Notes under the pieces: model-generated
What the model saw: the letters and a program-made list of their open reading frames with translations, nothing else
Database searches by the model: none
What the model was told of the DNA's origin: nothing
Shown here: positions 12,133 to 24,690 of the stretch, piece after piece
Position numbering within the stretch: position 1 is the stretch's first letter
Layout: every line of letters begins with the position of its first letter
Assembly (NCBI GenBank): GCA_037043015.1
Contig: CM073324.1
Location: 5,077,413-5,141,412, forward strand
Reading direction: 5' to 3'
Origin: Bryum argenteum
Lineage: Eukaryota; Streptophyta; Bryopsida; Bryales; Bryaceae
DNA: 64,000 nt
Translations under genes and position numbers: made by a program

Positions 12133-12499
12133 GTAGCGCCCATGTGGCGATGTCTGTGGTGACCAGCACTATGGTTGTATATGAAACAAGAAAAATATAT
12201 CCATATTGGTACAAAATGAGCTTCAAAGCATTTTTATGAATACCTTTTTATCGGAAACAAGGTCAATGGTGCATTTCATAGTACAAATTTGCGCATGTCT
12301 ATAATCATAGTATTCATATATATGATGTAACTATTACATATACCAAACTATATGTATTATACTCCCGAAACATACTAGGATACCAAAGTATTGTAAGCTA
12401 ATAGTTGCCCTACTTTAAAGTACATTGTAGTATTGTACCAGTACTAACAATGAACTTCGTGCTTCCAATCCAAAATAACAAAATTCTAATAACCTGTCT
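12133..12499. other. AT-rich spacer downstream of the transposase
   Basis: No gene seen. Probably the 3' untranslated region of the minus-strand transposase gene. Confidence 0.5.
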
Positions 12500-14365
12500 T
12501 TAGGTATCCTTCAATGTATACGTATCGTCGCTTGATACTTCATCTGCGTTTGGATCGGTTTCACCTAGAGAGTCATCAGTGCTTTGGTCGCCATCCTCGT
12601 CTTCATCCTCTGTCTCATTGCGTACTTCACACTCAACCTCACTCGCCAAATTGCGCAATTCCGTGTCCGTGGTTGTTTTCTTGTTTACTGTAACGAGGCG
12701 CTTCAAGGGCCGTGAAGCATTAGTGATCCCGTTTGCGTTCAATGGTAGATGGCGCATTGTACGTGTATTCGGATTATTGGATGAAGCAATCCCAGCATGG
12801 ACTTCTTCATGTACGCGTGCTCCTTTCCGACATCGTCGATCGTGTGCCTTCCTCAAACGCTTCTGGCCTCGTGTAATACGATTGCGAGGTTGTGTAGATG
12901 GCCCGACGTCTCGTGCCACTGCCAATGCCCGGTTGCATGTTGGACTTGTTGGTTCTATCTTGACCTCCATCTTTGGCAATACCATACGAGTTGTATGGGC
13001 CCCTTTGGGTTGGGTAACCCTTGGGAACAATTGTTGTAGAGGTACATCGGAGTCATCTCCGTTAAGAGTTGAATTCCTTGATCGAATGGTTGAAACTCTA
13101 GGTGACCGTACTTCCATGCAACCTGAATTGGATACATCGTCAGGTTCCACTTTAATTTGGTCCATTTGAACTCCTGTCGTGGTAACCGTGCCCTTCACAC
13201 TCTCAAGTTTATCGTCGTTGTTAGAGTGTGGGCTGCCTTTAAGTGGACCAATGTTCTCTTCATCCATCCGGTTTACCAAGTCTTGTTTCGCTAGGCAGGT
13301 ACTCTCTTGGAGTTGTAAATTTGCCACTCCTTCTCCTTCTGTGTCGCTGGCAAATACCGCAAACTGGCGAGGCAGTTGTGGAACATCCTGGTCGTCATCG
13401 AACTCAAACGGGTCCTTGACATGAATAGTCATGTTTCCTTCGTTGTCGTTCCAATTCTCTAGGTCGTCGTGTTCGCTACCGTCATTGACATAATTGTCGT
13501 CATCCGCCTCCGAGTTATCCATGAATACACCATCATCCCATTCATTGTCCGGTACATAGTCTTCTTCGTCAGAGTCCTCTTCTTCTAAGTAATTTTCGTA
13601 CCACGTTCGGCGCGATCGAGTACGTTTCGGCGCTTCGAGTTTGGCGTTCGCATAGATGTACACAAGGTCCTCTGCTTTGGAAGTTGACAACCGATTCCTC
13701 ACTTTGTTGTGCACGAAAGAGTACATGCTCCAATTCCTCTCACATGATGAAGCTGAACATGTCAATGCCAAAATCCTCTTTGCAATTTTTGGCAAGGCAT
13801 TCCCCGACTTGATGCCACCATTGATGTGGTAACAAGTCACGATGAGCTGGATCGGGGGCCTCGAATTGGTGTTAAATGGACCCGTCCTCTCCTCATATTG
13901 TATGAGTTCCCGCACCACTTCCTCACTGAGACCACTCCCATTGGGGCGCTAAGCTTCCTTATGACCCGGTTTAAAGCTCTTTTTGCTTCTCCATTGTTTT
14001 GAATTGCTCCAATATTTGTCAAATAAGGGTTCAACAAAGGCTGGCTGCATAGTGGAGGTGTGAGCATCATCTCCCATCGTTTTTGAAATGCATCCTCGTA
14101 TTTTGTAGCAATGTCGGGGATAGTTCGAATGGAGGTTCACGCAAAGAGAACACGTGTTCCTTAAGGTCCGACATGATCACATACGCCACAGGCATGGTGG
14201 TACTTCCCCGTCGAACTCCCGAAGAGCTAGAGATCTTGGTTCAACTACTTTGACAAACTTCGTACAATTCTCCTTAACTCATCGCTCCTAATGCTAATCC
14301 GCACATTCCTTGCCTTTGTCTGTAACTGGTGACTGTTTTGCCTGTTGAACAATGTTTGGACAAAC
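12500..14365 (-). pseudogene. hAT transposase, C-terminal part
   Basis: This is the second half of the transposase whose first half is at 19393-20675; element A separates them. Near 14060-13930 the reading contains a NPYL...EAKRALNRVIRKLS segment, and then the hAT C-terminal dimerization domain (LTCSASSCERNWSMYSFVH, then KVRNRL) near 13790-13640. After it comes an unusually long tail of ~350 residues with acidic blocks and basic, possibly nuclear-targeting, patches, ending at 12500. The stretch 14300-13920 needs several frame changes and contains stops, so the gene is dead. The catalytic RNase-H-like fold would span both halves. Confidence 0.85.
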
Positions 14366-14864
14366 ACATGTGTCAAACTCCTATTTCTTTGGTTTTCTGC
14401 ATTTAGCTTAAATTTTTCGAATTTTTGTGAGCATTAGGAATAAAAGGGAACTTTTCTTTTGGTTTCCTTAGTTTAGAAAGGGTAGAAATGAATAAAAGGG
14501 TTTAGCCCCGGTTAAAGTGTTTTTGGAGGTTACCGGCTGGGAAGGTCAACCCGGGTATGGTAACCCTGGATCACCGGTGTCCTGGCCGGGCGCGGGTTGG
14601 GGATAATGGGCGGCGGGCCGACCCGGCCTGTCAGCCCTAACCCTTTTCAGACGGCGGCCCCCCCCATTTCGCGCCACCTGCTTCTCTTCCCCCTCGCGCT
14701 GTCGCTGCTCCGCGTTTTGTCGTGTTGCAGCCAGGAGTGTCGTCATCTTGCGAGCGCGGAGTGTGGTGTCGGTAGGCCAGGAGATTGCGCACGGGAGTGT
14801 ACCGCGTTGAGAGAGAGGGGTGTGAGTGCCAGCGATCGGGGTAGAAGTGCGGGGAGCAGAAGCA

Positions 14865-17800
14865 ATGGCGCCCAAGGAGAATGCGGCCAAGGGAAAAGCT
14901 CGGAAGAAGAAGTCCCTGCCCGAAGCCATCCGGGAGAGGGGAGTGCACCCGGAGATCCCCGTCAAGGCAGAGTACCGCAGGCAGCTGAAGGAAGACCTAA
15001 CGAGGATGGGTGCATCGAGTTTACAATCGACCCTCGGAACTGCAGAGGCCCGCGTTGCTGAAAGAGGTCCAGACAGGAGAGCGCACCGCCAAATTCCAGG
15101 AGGACATGGTGCGGGGGCAGCCTGATGTCTGGGAGAGGGGATTTGGAGAATCACCTACAACCTTGCTGAATCCGAGGTGGGGTATATCACGGTGCGGGGA
15201 GACGAGGAAGTGCAGCGGAGCCTCTCCCAGCCTGCACATGAGCATGACGGATTCAAGGTGGAGCATTGCCTCGATTCCAGGTTGAAGAGGGTGCTGCAGT
15301 TCCTCCTACCCATACTTACCCCGGACAGGCCTTCGAGCGTTGCCAACAAACTCGCCAAGGCTATCCTGGAGTCATACGCGGGGAGGCAGGTACTTGGATG
15401 GCACATCATCCTGGAGGACGTAGTAATCCGGGCAGTGTCCAGGATAAACAATGGCAAGGGTTGCCCATTGACGCCATTTCTATTCCACCTCTACGACGCC
15501 TACAACTGCCTGGATGATGATGAGGCCGCGCAATACGCCAAGGCCTTGGAGGAGAGGCGAACCAGGATCCCAGGAGAGTTTCCCCCGGAGGAAGGAGCAG
15601 GACAAGCCGGGACATCAAGGCGGGCTGATCCAGCAAGATCAGGGGATACCAGCGGAGCTGCAGAAGAGGAAGGGACAGCAGTTACTCCACCCCGGGCCCC
15701 CACCACAACCTCACCAGAAGTACAACAGGAGACTCCAACAGGGGAGTACAACCCCTTCTCCCCCATCAGTCCAGTACAGGGGAGTGGCTCAGGAGAGGAG
15801 TCACCTGCCGTCAGCACCAGGGCAATGCGCCGCAGTACCAGGCCACGGCAGAGGCAGGCCTCTCAACCAACATCCCGAGGCCCCATTCACCTAGACGACT
15901 CAGATGAGGAGAACCCTGTGCGGCAAGCAACCTCTCCAGGAGAAGGATCTCCTCACGATCCGGACCAGGGGAAGGAGTTAGAGGATCCGCTGGAAGGAGA
16001 GCCCCAGCCAAGGAAGAAGAGGAAGACCACCCCGGAAGTGCATCCGGAGTTGTCAGCAAGCCTCTGGATGGGATCCCCTTCACCCAAGCTGAAGAAGCCT
16101 TCAAAGAGAAGGAAGGTGACCTTTGCATCAGATCGGGGAGTAGGAGAGACGCAACCTCCCAAGAAGGTGGTACCCCTGGCCAAGGGGAAAGTGAAGAGGA
16201 GCATCCCGAAGAGGGGGTACGCGGGTCCAGGACAGGAGAGGGTGCCCAGGGAAGAGACGACTGAGGAGAGCAGCGGGTCCGAACCCGAGTCCATGAACAT
16301 ACCCCGGAAGCCTGCAAGACCCCCATCTAACGCAGGAGAGTCCAGCACCCCCGCTCCACGGAAGGAGACTGTCCCGGAGAGAAGGAGAGGAGCCATCCCC
16401 GGTGCACCTACTCCCCTGTTCAGGATTACGGAAGAGAATCCCCTGAGCCCTATCCAGGAGACCCTGCAAATGTGCATGGAGGAGCACAAAGTGATGTATC
16501 GATCGCTCAGGGGAGTAGGGGAAGTCCTGAAGACGAATGCGGTGGAGCGCTACCCCGAGCTGGTGAGAGCCATGCAAGAGCAGCGAGATGCCCTCAACAA
16601 GGAGGTGAAGGAGCTGCGGGATCAGGCCATGGATTTCTCTATCAACATTCTGACCCAGGATAAGGAGATCGAGGCGTTGAAGAAGTATGTCTCGACTCAG
16701 AATGGGTGGGCGCGGGCTAACCTCTTCGCCTTGCAGAAGACTCTGCTCACGCCAGGGGAAGCTCAGGCCAAGGCACGGTTATTTGATGCGCACTTGCAGG
16801 GTGATGGCGCGGATGCCGCGGTGCGCATGGCTGCCTTCCTGAAGAAGTATACGGCGCGGATAGAAGGTGCCATGGAGGAGATGCGAATCCTCCTCAAGGA
16901 GATGTATGAGCGATTTCCAGGAGAGGCAGCAGCAGCCGAGGTAGCAGCAACAGAGGCGGAGGCAACCTGGGGAGTTATAGCGCGAACAGGAGAAATGGGA
17001 GGACCGGGTGAGACTCCTGCGATGTCTACCCCAGCTGATCCAGGGGAGCGAATGGTGGAAGAATCCCAACCTGAAGTTGGGATGGCGTGGGAAGAAGAAG
17101 ATGATCCAGGGGTGATGGATGAGGCCCAGCTAGTGGCCGGGGTAGTGACGGAGGTCCCTCCGGAAGTACCCGAGGCGATGGATGTGGACCTGTTCTTGCG
17201 AAGCGCAAGAAGTGCGGCGGCCAAGTACTAGCCACCGAAGCTCAACCCGAACCCGGGGGTAGAGGAAGAGGTCCTCCCGCACCGGGGAAAGGCAAGAAGC
17301 AGAGATCCACCGGCGGGGGAGATAGAAGAGGCAGCTTCACCAATGGAGGAGGAGATAGCTGCTGCCCCATCAACCCTGGAGACAGAGGAGCAAGAACCAG
17401 GAGAAGGTGTCCCCGTGGTAATCCCACCCGAGTCGGCAGTGGATGAGCAAGCTCCCCCTGGAGAGGAAGCCGTTGCGGGTACTCCCTCCGAGTTGGGAGT
17501 AGAGAGGGAGGTGCCACTCACAGAGGCGGAGGTGATTGATTGCTTAACTGAGGCAGAGGTAGACGGGGAGGCTCAGTTAGGAGGGAAGGTCACCACGGGG
17601 ATCCAGCCTGAGCAGGAGTTACCATCAGTCGAGGCAGTGAGGGCTGATGAACCAGGGCAGCAGGACGGCACCCCAGGAGAGGAGGTCGTTGTAGATGGGG
17701 AAGCTCAACCGGGAAAGGAGGTCATCGAGGGGATCCAGCCCGAACCCAAGTTACCAACAGAAGAGGCCGTAGTTGATCATCTAACCAGGGTTGAGGTACT

Positions 17801-18254
17801 AGTGGTTGATGGGCCAGGACAGCAGGACGACACCCCAGGAGAGGAGATCATGGTAGAAGGGGGAGTCACTCCAGGAGAATCGATGGGCCCACCCACTGAG
17901 GAGCCTGCCCCGGACACTACCGACCCACCTCTAAGCGAAGTCGAGCCGGGGGTACTACTGATACCCGAGACCCCTGTAGTGGTTCCGGAGGAAGTTGTCC
18001 TAGGTGAGGTTGATGCCCTCTCCGAGGGAACGGAACCCTTGGATGTGGAACCCGAGGGAATCACACCCAGGGGAGGACCAGATCTGAAGGAAGGTGCGGG
18101 TAGCAATCTGGAGGAGCGAGGAGAACCAGAGGTTACCAGCATCCTCGTCCAAGTAGACCAGGGGAGTGAAGACAGGGTAGCGGCCAAGCAGACAGCACCT
18201 ACCTTAGTTGGATTCGAGGACCAACCTCGCATCAAGTTGACCAGATCTATTTAG
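14865..18254 (+). pseudogene. long acidic/Pro-rich gene of element A
   Basis: An ATG at 14865 opens a Lys-rich N-terminus (MAPKENAAKGKARKKK). Frame changes between about 15000 and 15150 then lead into a frame open from 15177. That frame has a conserved block around 15290-15520 (FLLPILTPDRPS, GWHIILEDVVIRAVS, GCPLTPFLFHLYDAY), then a long Pro/Glu/Ser-rich part with basic patches, a coiled-coil-like segment near 16440-16900, and an acidic tail. A TAG at 17229-17231 interrupts the frame, which continues open to 18254. The block vaguely recalls plant retroelement gag-like or 'putative plant transposon protein' domains; this is inference. Related copies lie in elements B and C. Confidence 0.7.
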
Positions 18255-19387
18255 CCGTAGGATAAGGGATAGGCATGTAGTAGTAGTATAGAGGTGTGTT
18301 CACACCGTTTTGGACTTGTATTAGCTTTTGTGTGCCTGACTGATAAGCGGTCCAGGAGAGGCCAAGTGGGCCTTATCCTGTCCGGGTATTCCGTGATCCA
18401 CTAAAAGCGGATCTGGAGCATGGAACCCGGAGTAGCGTGGAGGTACTTAGCCAATGAATGTTCTCATTCTTTGGGTCTCTTTTTGTATCATCATCATTCT
18501 CGAAGTATCTAGGATTGCGGCCGCCTTTCTAAGTCTAAACCGTCTTCCTTGATGTTTTGTGTGTGTGTGGTGGTGTAATTGAGTCCCTTGCATTGTTGGC
18601 TTGAAGATCTGGAGGGAAGGTTAGTGTTGGTGAGATCTGTACTAGTGTCCAGGGTAAGGAGTTTTGGCAGTTAGGCGTCACTACGAGTCAGTACTTTAGG
18701 TGAACAGGGGTTCCCTAATATTCCCCGGGGACAGTGGTCTAGCGCGGGGAAGTTGGTCACTGTTGCGGAGAGTGGGTCTTAGTCCTCCTACTATCCTGGA
18801 TCTGTATCCAAAGTTGTCCCTTTCTACCTTCTATCCTGGTTTGGGAGTTAACGTGTGAGTAGCCATACCAACAGGGGAACATTGGCACCCTTATAGTGAC
18901 CTGTACCGGGATTAACAACCCTGGTATTGAAGGGGGCCGAGTCTAACCCTGGGCGAAGTCGAACCAAGAGAAAAGAGCGTTGTGGGTTTGTGTGTTGTGT
19001 TGAGTAGTGAGAGATTCGAGGAGAGAGGAAGTCAAGTGCCCTAAATCCAGCACTTTAAACTAAGGGAGAACCCTCTGATGGACAAACTGAGGTAAAACTA
19101 AACCAGCTTGGAGATATACTGGTGGACCAGGGTAGGAGGAGTCAAACTCCCCTGGAAGGAAACCAGGACAGGAGAAGCAGAATTGCTAACCAGGAGATCA
19201 GCATCATCCTGGTCGAAGGAGAAGTAAGACAGGACAGTGATAGAAGCACTGTCCTGAGAAGGTTACCCTAGTCACTTTGGAGCTCAGTGAATCCCCGCGG
19301 ATCGATTAATCCGGATATCACCTCTGAGGGTGTTCTTAACACTTAAAAGAACACTAAAGGGGAATATCGCTATCACGAATTATGACA
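18255..19387 (+). other. noncoding 3' part of element A
   Basis: About 1.1 kb without a gene. Short blocks (for example CTGAGGTAAAACTAAACCAG near 19090) match the 3' part of element B near 31010 in the same orientation. A hairpin GTGTTCTT...AAGAACAC lies near 19330-19355, close to the end. Confidence 0.6.
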
Positions 19388-19392
19388 ACATG

Positions 19393-20675
19393 CCACTCCG
19401 GATCGATCACCATGTTGTTCAGAGGTTGTTGTAGCTTTAACAACCGCTCTATCATCAAGTAGTTTGTTGCAAATCGAGTCTGAGGTGGTACCTGAGTCGC
19501 AGCTTCGCGAGTACTTCCGAATAGAGCAAGGGGGACGTGGGACCCCTTAATAAATGTGCACACTCTCTTGGCTTGCTCCACCAATTGCTTAACCTACGCC
19601 TCTTTCCCCCAATCTTCCAGAAGGAGGTCTAGAATATGTGCCGCACAACCTTGTCCATACAAGTGAGGATAGTCTATCTGCAACTTCTTCACAGCACCTA
19701 ACATGGAGCTTGCATTGTCGGTGCATATCTGCACGATGTTTTGTGGTCCAACCTCCTCTATGTACTTCGCCATTTCATTTGCCACATAAGCAATGTCCTT
19801 TTTCTTCCCTGTAGTATCCACTGATCCCAAAAACACCTCTCCCCCTTTGGGCAAACGAGCATCATGTTAATGAGTGGTCTGCTTGTGACATCGGACCACC
19901 CATCTGAGCATATTGTTCCTCCGTACTTCTCGATAGAAAGTTTTGTTCGATCCTCTACCGACCTTTGCACAGCCGCCTTCTTCGCATCGAGCATCGTAGT
20001 CCTAATAGTATGATTCGAGGGTGGTTGATATCCACCAATACCGGCCTTTGCTGTCTCTTGAACGGCACTTATGAATGCTGGATGTCGTACGACATTGAAT
20101 GCAATGTTTGCCTCATAGAAAAATGAAGCCCACTTTGCATCCAAATTTTGCCTAATGGCAAGATCAAAACTATCCTCCATACTCCTTTGCCCATGTCGCC
20201 GTCCACTAGTGAGTGTAGAGATCCTTTGTCCATTGCTGCCATGACTCCCCTTGTTAGAGGATGGCACCTGATTAGACCTTAGGTTAGGGGATGGCACTTG
20301 TACAGAGTTGATGCAAGGGGTATCTATGTTCTCTGTAGTTTCCCTTGCCGCATATGGTATGCCGACATCCACTCGTGAGTCAGGAACAACATCCGCATAA
20401 AAAATGTTGTTCTTTGGAACTATCCCTCCGCAGTCACGGAATAGCTCGAGAACTCCACGGGGCAACCTCGTACACCGGAGTAATGGGGAATTGTGAGGAT
20501 ATCCGAAATGAGCAAATGCTCGTTGCCTTACAAAGACTGTGCTTTTCCCACAGAATAAGCACACGCGAGTATTTGGCTTGTCGTTCCGTTCCGTGGATAC
20601 TCGTAGCCACTCGTCCCATTTGCGAGTGTCTCTTCTATTATCTGGTACCCCGTTGGATTGGGAAGAATGCTCCAT
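19393..20675 (-). pseudogene. hAT transposase, N-terminal part (DUF659-type)
   Basis: The start is taken at ATG 20675 (MEHSSQSNGVP); an earlier in-frame GTG is less likely. A BED-like zinc-finger region comes first (KWDEWLRV, CLFCGKS, then HFG), then a Ser/Arg-rich linker, then the DUF659-type core of plant hAT transposases (GGTICSDGWSDVTSRPLINM, then VQICTDNASSMLGA and GCAAHILDLLLEDWG) near 19950-19610. The frame slips near 19860, and a TAG interrupts it near 19594. The reading then runs to 19393, where element A is inserted. A TATA box lies at 20846-20853 and a palindrome array directly upstream of that. Confidence 0.88.
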
Positions 20676-20845
20676 GTTCTGGAACCGCACCTCCGCCGCT
20701 GCAATGAAACCGGTGACGACAACACGCACTACAAGGGCTCAAGTTACTCTTTGCACATATAGACCGAGCAGGGGGCTTGTCATGGGGAGACCCAAGACAA
20801 CGGGCCAAGCGCAAAGGAAAGTGGCTTCGAGCCCGTGAACGACTC

Positions 20846-20853
20846 CTTATATA
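20846..20853 (-). promoter_or_regulatory. TATA box of the hAT transposase gene
   Basis: TATATAAG on the minus strand, about 170 bp before the ATG at 20675 and immediately downstream of the palindrome array at 20863-21018. Confidence 0.6.
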
Positions 20854-20862
20854 CTCCACAGC

Positions 20863-21018
20863 CAGATCGGCGGTCGCCACAGCGAGATCGGCGGTCGCCC
20901 TAACAACAACGCTGTCGCGCCATGTGAACCGGCAATCGCCCTGGCCTTGACTTCATCGCGCTAGCTGGACCGCCGGTCGCCCTAGCCCTGACCCACTTGG
21001 ACCGCCGGTCGCCATAGC
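20863..21018. repeat. type 1 palindrome array upstream of the transposase
   Basis: Copies such as GATCGGCGGTCGCC, GGACCGCCGGTCGCC and GAACCGGCAATCGCCC, ending just before the TATA box of the transposase. Candidate binding sites for transposase autoregulation (inference). Confidence 0.8.
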
Positions 21019-21558
21019 GATGACAGATTGTTCGGACGAAGAGCACTTTACTCTCCAAGTCAATATCCATGGTCCACGTAGTACAGCTATTATTAACTAG
21101 AATCCCGGAGACCATGTGGCTCAAAAATGTTTGATTCGCAATAATGCTTTTCTTTTGAAAAGAAAAAAAATTAATAATAATAAAGGGAACATGCGAAGGC
21201 AAGAGAGAGAACAATAAGGACTCATATTAGAAACTAGAGTTTTAACTTCTCTTGCTCCAAATCCAAAAAAATAAAGGGATGAATATTGCTCAATCCACAT
21301 TTCCTAAATAATTAAGAATGATAAAAATTGCCATGTATCAATGATGGTACCTCGGACATTGAAGGTTTTTCCTTTATGCTTATACCACATGCAATAGTGA
21401 GATTTCATTCACCAAGAATATTTAAATTGAAGAAAATCAAAAACTTCATATTCACATTCAACGTTTTTGTATACAAAATGGCAATTGCACTTAGTGTTTG
21501 GTATTGAGTACACTACTTTTCTACAATTGCTAAAAAAACGTGATTAACTAACTACCAG

Positions 21559-22263
21559 TCATTCTTCGCTTGGGCCCCCTTCATTGTAAAGTTGGCTTGG
21601 CCCCCCTTCTGTACAAACTTGGCTTGGCCCCCCTTCATTAAAATGTGCCTGACCTTCCTCCATCGTTTGGTTCGGCTCCCCTTCATCCACTTCTCGGCTT
21701 TCGGTCCCTTCTTCTTCCGAATCTGACCAAACTATGTCCTCATCAGGGATTCCTCCTTTGTAACCCCTAGGTGTTGTAAGCCCTTCTCGTGGGTTGGCCG
21801 ATGGATAAGGAGCTCGCGGAATATGGGGTTCTGTTGGCTTAATTGTTTGAGGGGATTTTTTAAACGTCCTCCAATCCACGTCCCTCTGCAAAATTACCTC
21901 CGCGTACACCATTTGTGCTATGTTGTACGAAACCTCGTTGCTCACCACATGCACACCGGCGTAGAGGAACTTCCACACTTCAATGCATCGTTGCACAAAT
22001 TCATCGTGATGGCAATAGTGCAAATTTGCGCAATTCAGGCGGCGATGAAACTCGTGACGATAGTGTGGAAACAAATGGCCGATGTGGAACCAAGCAATGT
22101 ACCACTTGCAAGTCTTAAGGGTCCACGGTTCCTCTACTTGCGCCCACCCCGGAAAAGCCTGTTGCGTGGGATCTATGAGAATCTTGTGAAATCTCCTTTG
22201 CTTCTTTCCTTTCCTCTTGCGGTCCTTGTCTCTCGCTATCTTCCGCTCCTAGCTAGGCGTCAT
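21559..22263 (-). pseudogene. WCHI-family gene 1
   Basis: From ATG 22263 the frame meets a TAG at codon 5, then stays open to 21559 (~230 codons). The N-terminus is Lys/Arg-rich. The family core follows: an FPGW motif, WFHIGHLFP (where the paralogues have WCHI), then H-x3-H, ANLHYC, EFVQRCIEVW and MVYAEV. The C-terminus is acidic, with four EGGPS repeats. The closest relative here is gene 2 (33526-34485). The function is unknown; spaced His and Cys residues suggest metal binding, which is inference. The early TAG may be a decayed CAG or GAG codon. An array and a weak TATA-like CATATA (22529-22534) lie upstream. Confidence 0.65.
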
Positions 22264-22550
22264 GGTCACCCAAATGCTAACCAAGGAAGAAAATTTTTAA
22301 ACTAACTCAAAACAAAGTTATATCTATTCCGTGGACTAACACAGAATTTAGAAAACTCGAAAATTGGGCAGCATGTATGTGTAAAATGCACACGTGTGGC
22401 ACGTGTGTGCCAATCACCGCACGCTCTAGCACTCGAACAAGCAGGCGGCAACCACAGGTCGACACCAGACAATGCGCAAGGCCCGACACGTGGAGGTGAG
22501 AAATGGCGACTGGCGGTGTCCGCGCGCGTATATGTAACCCTGGTTCTAGG

Positions 22551-22875
22551 GCGACCGCCGATCCAGCTGAAGGGCGAGCGTCGGTCGCCAGGGCGACCGC
22601 CGATCCACCCAATGGGCGAACGTCGGTCGCTGGGGCGAACGTCGGTTCGCTGGGGCGACCGCCGATCCAGCGGATGGGCGACCGCCGGTTCACTTGGTGT
22701 GCGACCATCGGTCAGAGGGCGCGACCTCCAAATGGGAGGGCGCGACGTATGCGTGGGGGCGCGACCTCTGGATCGCGCGACCGCCGATGCAGCGGACGGG
22801 CGAACGTCGGTCGCTGGGGCGACCGCCGATCCAGCTGGTGGGCGACCGTAGGTCACTGGGCGACCGCCGGTCCAC
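22551..22875. repeat. type 1 palindrome array upstream of WCHI gene 1
   Basis: At least ten copies of GCGACCGCCGATCCAG, GCGAACGTCGGTCGC and relatives, sharing the GCGA(C/A)CG-N-CGGTC core, on the 5' side of WCHI gene 1. Confidence 0.85.
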
Positions 22876-23002
22876 CTCGTGAGCAAGTACTAACCTTCCT
22901 CCCAGCGTGTGTGTCAGAATTTTCAAAGTAGTAACGAATGTATATAATGACTTTTGGTGGCAAGTATTTGGAACTATCGAAACTAAAAACAAAAAAAAAT
23001 TA

Positions 23003-23053
<51 letters not shown>

Positions 23054-24097
23054 GGGCAATAATGTGATTTTAATACTTGGACTTCCTAATAATGACCCTA
23101 TGAAAATGATAGAATCATAAAAAGAAGCATAGGGAAATCGCATCCATATGTCATAATTTAGGTGCACCCACCACAACTTTGAATGATAAGGGAAAAGAGA
23201 ATGAAAGCATACAGGAGGTGATACGAACACTTGAATTAGGTAATAAGGGCCTCATAAATGTAATGGAAGAATTCATAAAACCATGGGAGAATGCCAACTA
23301 AGTGGTTGAGTTTATATGGGGATATTTGAATTGCGGGGTCTGAAGAACGGGGGAATATGTAAATATATAAGTAAAAAGGGAGTAGAAGGGGTGTTGATAA
23401 CTTTCCTAGGTGATTCATATTGTGTAAAAAATATAATATAAATCTTAGGGGCACAGCAGGAATGAAAGTATTTTTCCCGAATTTCCAAAAATTAAATAGT
23501 CATGTGAAAGTAGGCGGTTCGCGCACATGCATACGAAAACAAAGTGGGGAATGTAATTTGAACATTTGGACTACACTAAATAAGTACATTAGTGTTAGAT
23601 TTTTATAAGATATGAAAATGCTACAAGTTTTTACTTTTGGGATAAAAATTTTACCAAGAGTATCGATTCCAATACTATGTAAGGATCCCCATCTTCACCT
23701 TTGTAGAGGGTACAAATATTGACTAATAGTAAAAACTTATAGCCTATTTATGTATATTAGTGTATCTAACACTAATCTACCTATTTAGTGTAGGTAATAT
23801 GGATCATATAAAAATGATGGAACCATCAAAAATATTATAGGACAACCTGTACTATTTTCCCCAAATTAATATAGAATTTTCGAAGTAAGTAGAGCTTTAA
23901 ATAAAAGATAAAAAATAGTTAAATGGAGAGAAAAAATATTTTAAAAAGAATTGGACTATGTAATAACTACCTTATGAACATGATGGAGCTATAAAAAAGA
24001 ATCGTTGGAGTAAAGGATCTATAGGTTGGATTTTGGTTGCAAGCACTTAGAAACACCAAAACTTCAAAAAATAAGAAAAAATAGATAAAGGGGGTAA
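22876..24097. other. AT-rich spacer with (AT)n microsatellite
   Basis: No gene seen. A (TA)n run occupies about 23010-23050. Local repeats such as ACCCTATGAAAATGAT recur at ~23090 and ~31390, which were the two sides of one region before element B inserted. Confidence 0.6.
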
Positions 24098-24690
24098 GAG
24101 GATGTCGAACCCTGTTCTCCAATATTTTTGTTTTTAGCAATTAATTAGGAGTAAAATAGCTGATTTAGCAAATAGGAATAAAAACCGGCCTGTTTAAACC
24201 GGTTCGTAGGTAGTAATTTTGTGTTAAGATTCTTCCGGCTAACCTTATGGGATTTTAGAGCTTTATTGGATAGCCGGGTTGATACCCGGCCGATACCTCG
24301 AGATGCCCGGATGGCGGTTCTCCTACCGGGTTGATGGCCGAGCCGCCGGTCGACCGGAGAAAGGGCGGAAAACTTCGCGGGGGCGCCGACATAATCACGG
24401 CGGCTCAATGATGACCGGGTACTTCCCGGTGTACGTATCGTCTCGAGCGCCTGGTGATGATGTCTCGGAAGGAGAGTTCGGTTTGTTGTTATTAGGAGCC
24501 GCCGCCTCCATTCTCACCATTCCATTCCAGCGTTTTGAGAGATAGAGCAATTTTGAGAGCTCGGCGATCCGAGAGTGTTGGAAAAGCGAGTTTGGAGAGA
24601 TTAGGGTTTCGGGAAGTAGGGTTTCTACCGGAATCGGTCCGGGAAAGCGGGGAGAGAAGAGTTCCGGCGACTACGAGGATACCGGAGCGA

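Larger units (their letters stand above)
14366..19392 (+). mobile_element. element A: 5.0-kb TGTCA...TGACA element with 5-bp duplication
   Basis: The element is 14371-19387 and starts TGTCAAACTCC and ends AATTATGACA. The direct repeat ACATG flanks it at 14366-14370 and 19388-19392. Removing it and one ACATG joins the two halves of the hAT transposase in frame (PEWHV then FVQTLFNRQN), which proves the boundaries. There are no long terminal repeats and no reverse transcriptase, integrase or recognisable transposase, so it is non-autonomous. TGTNR ends with 4-5-bp duplications are known for Ginger DNA transposons, but also resemble retroviral-type ends. Elements B and C share both end types, an ATTAGGA block near the 5' end and the internal gene. 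Confidence 0.88.

Noticed and set aside
14371-19387. Element A as an LTR retrotransposon
   Set aside because: The 5' end sequence is not repeated near the 3' end, and there is no primer-binding site, polymerase or integrase. TG...CA-like ends alone are not enough.
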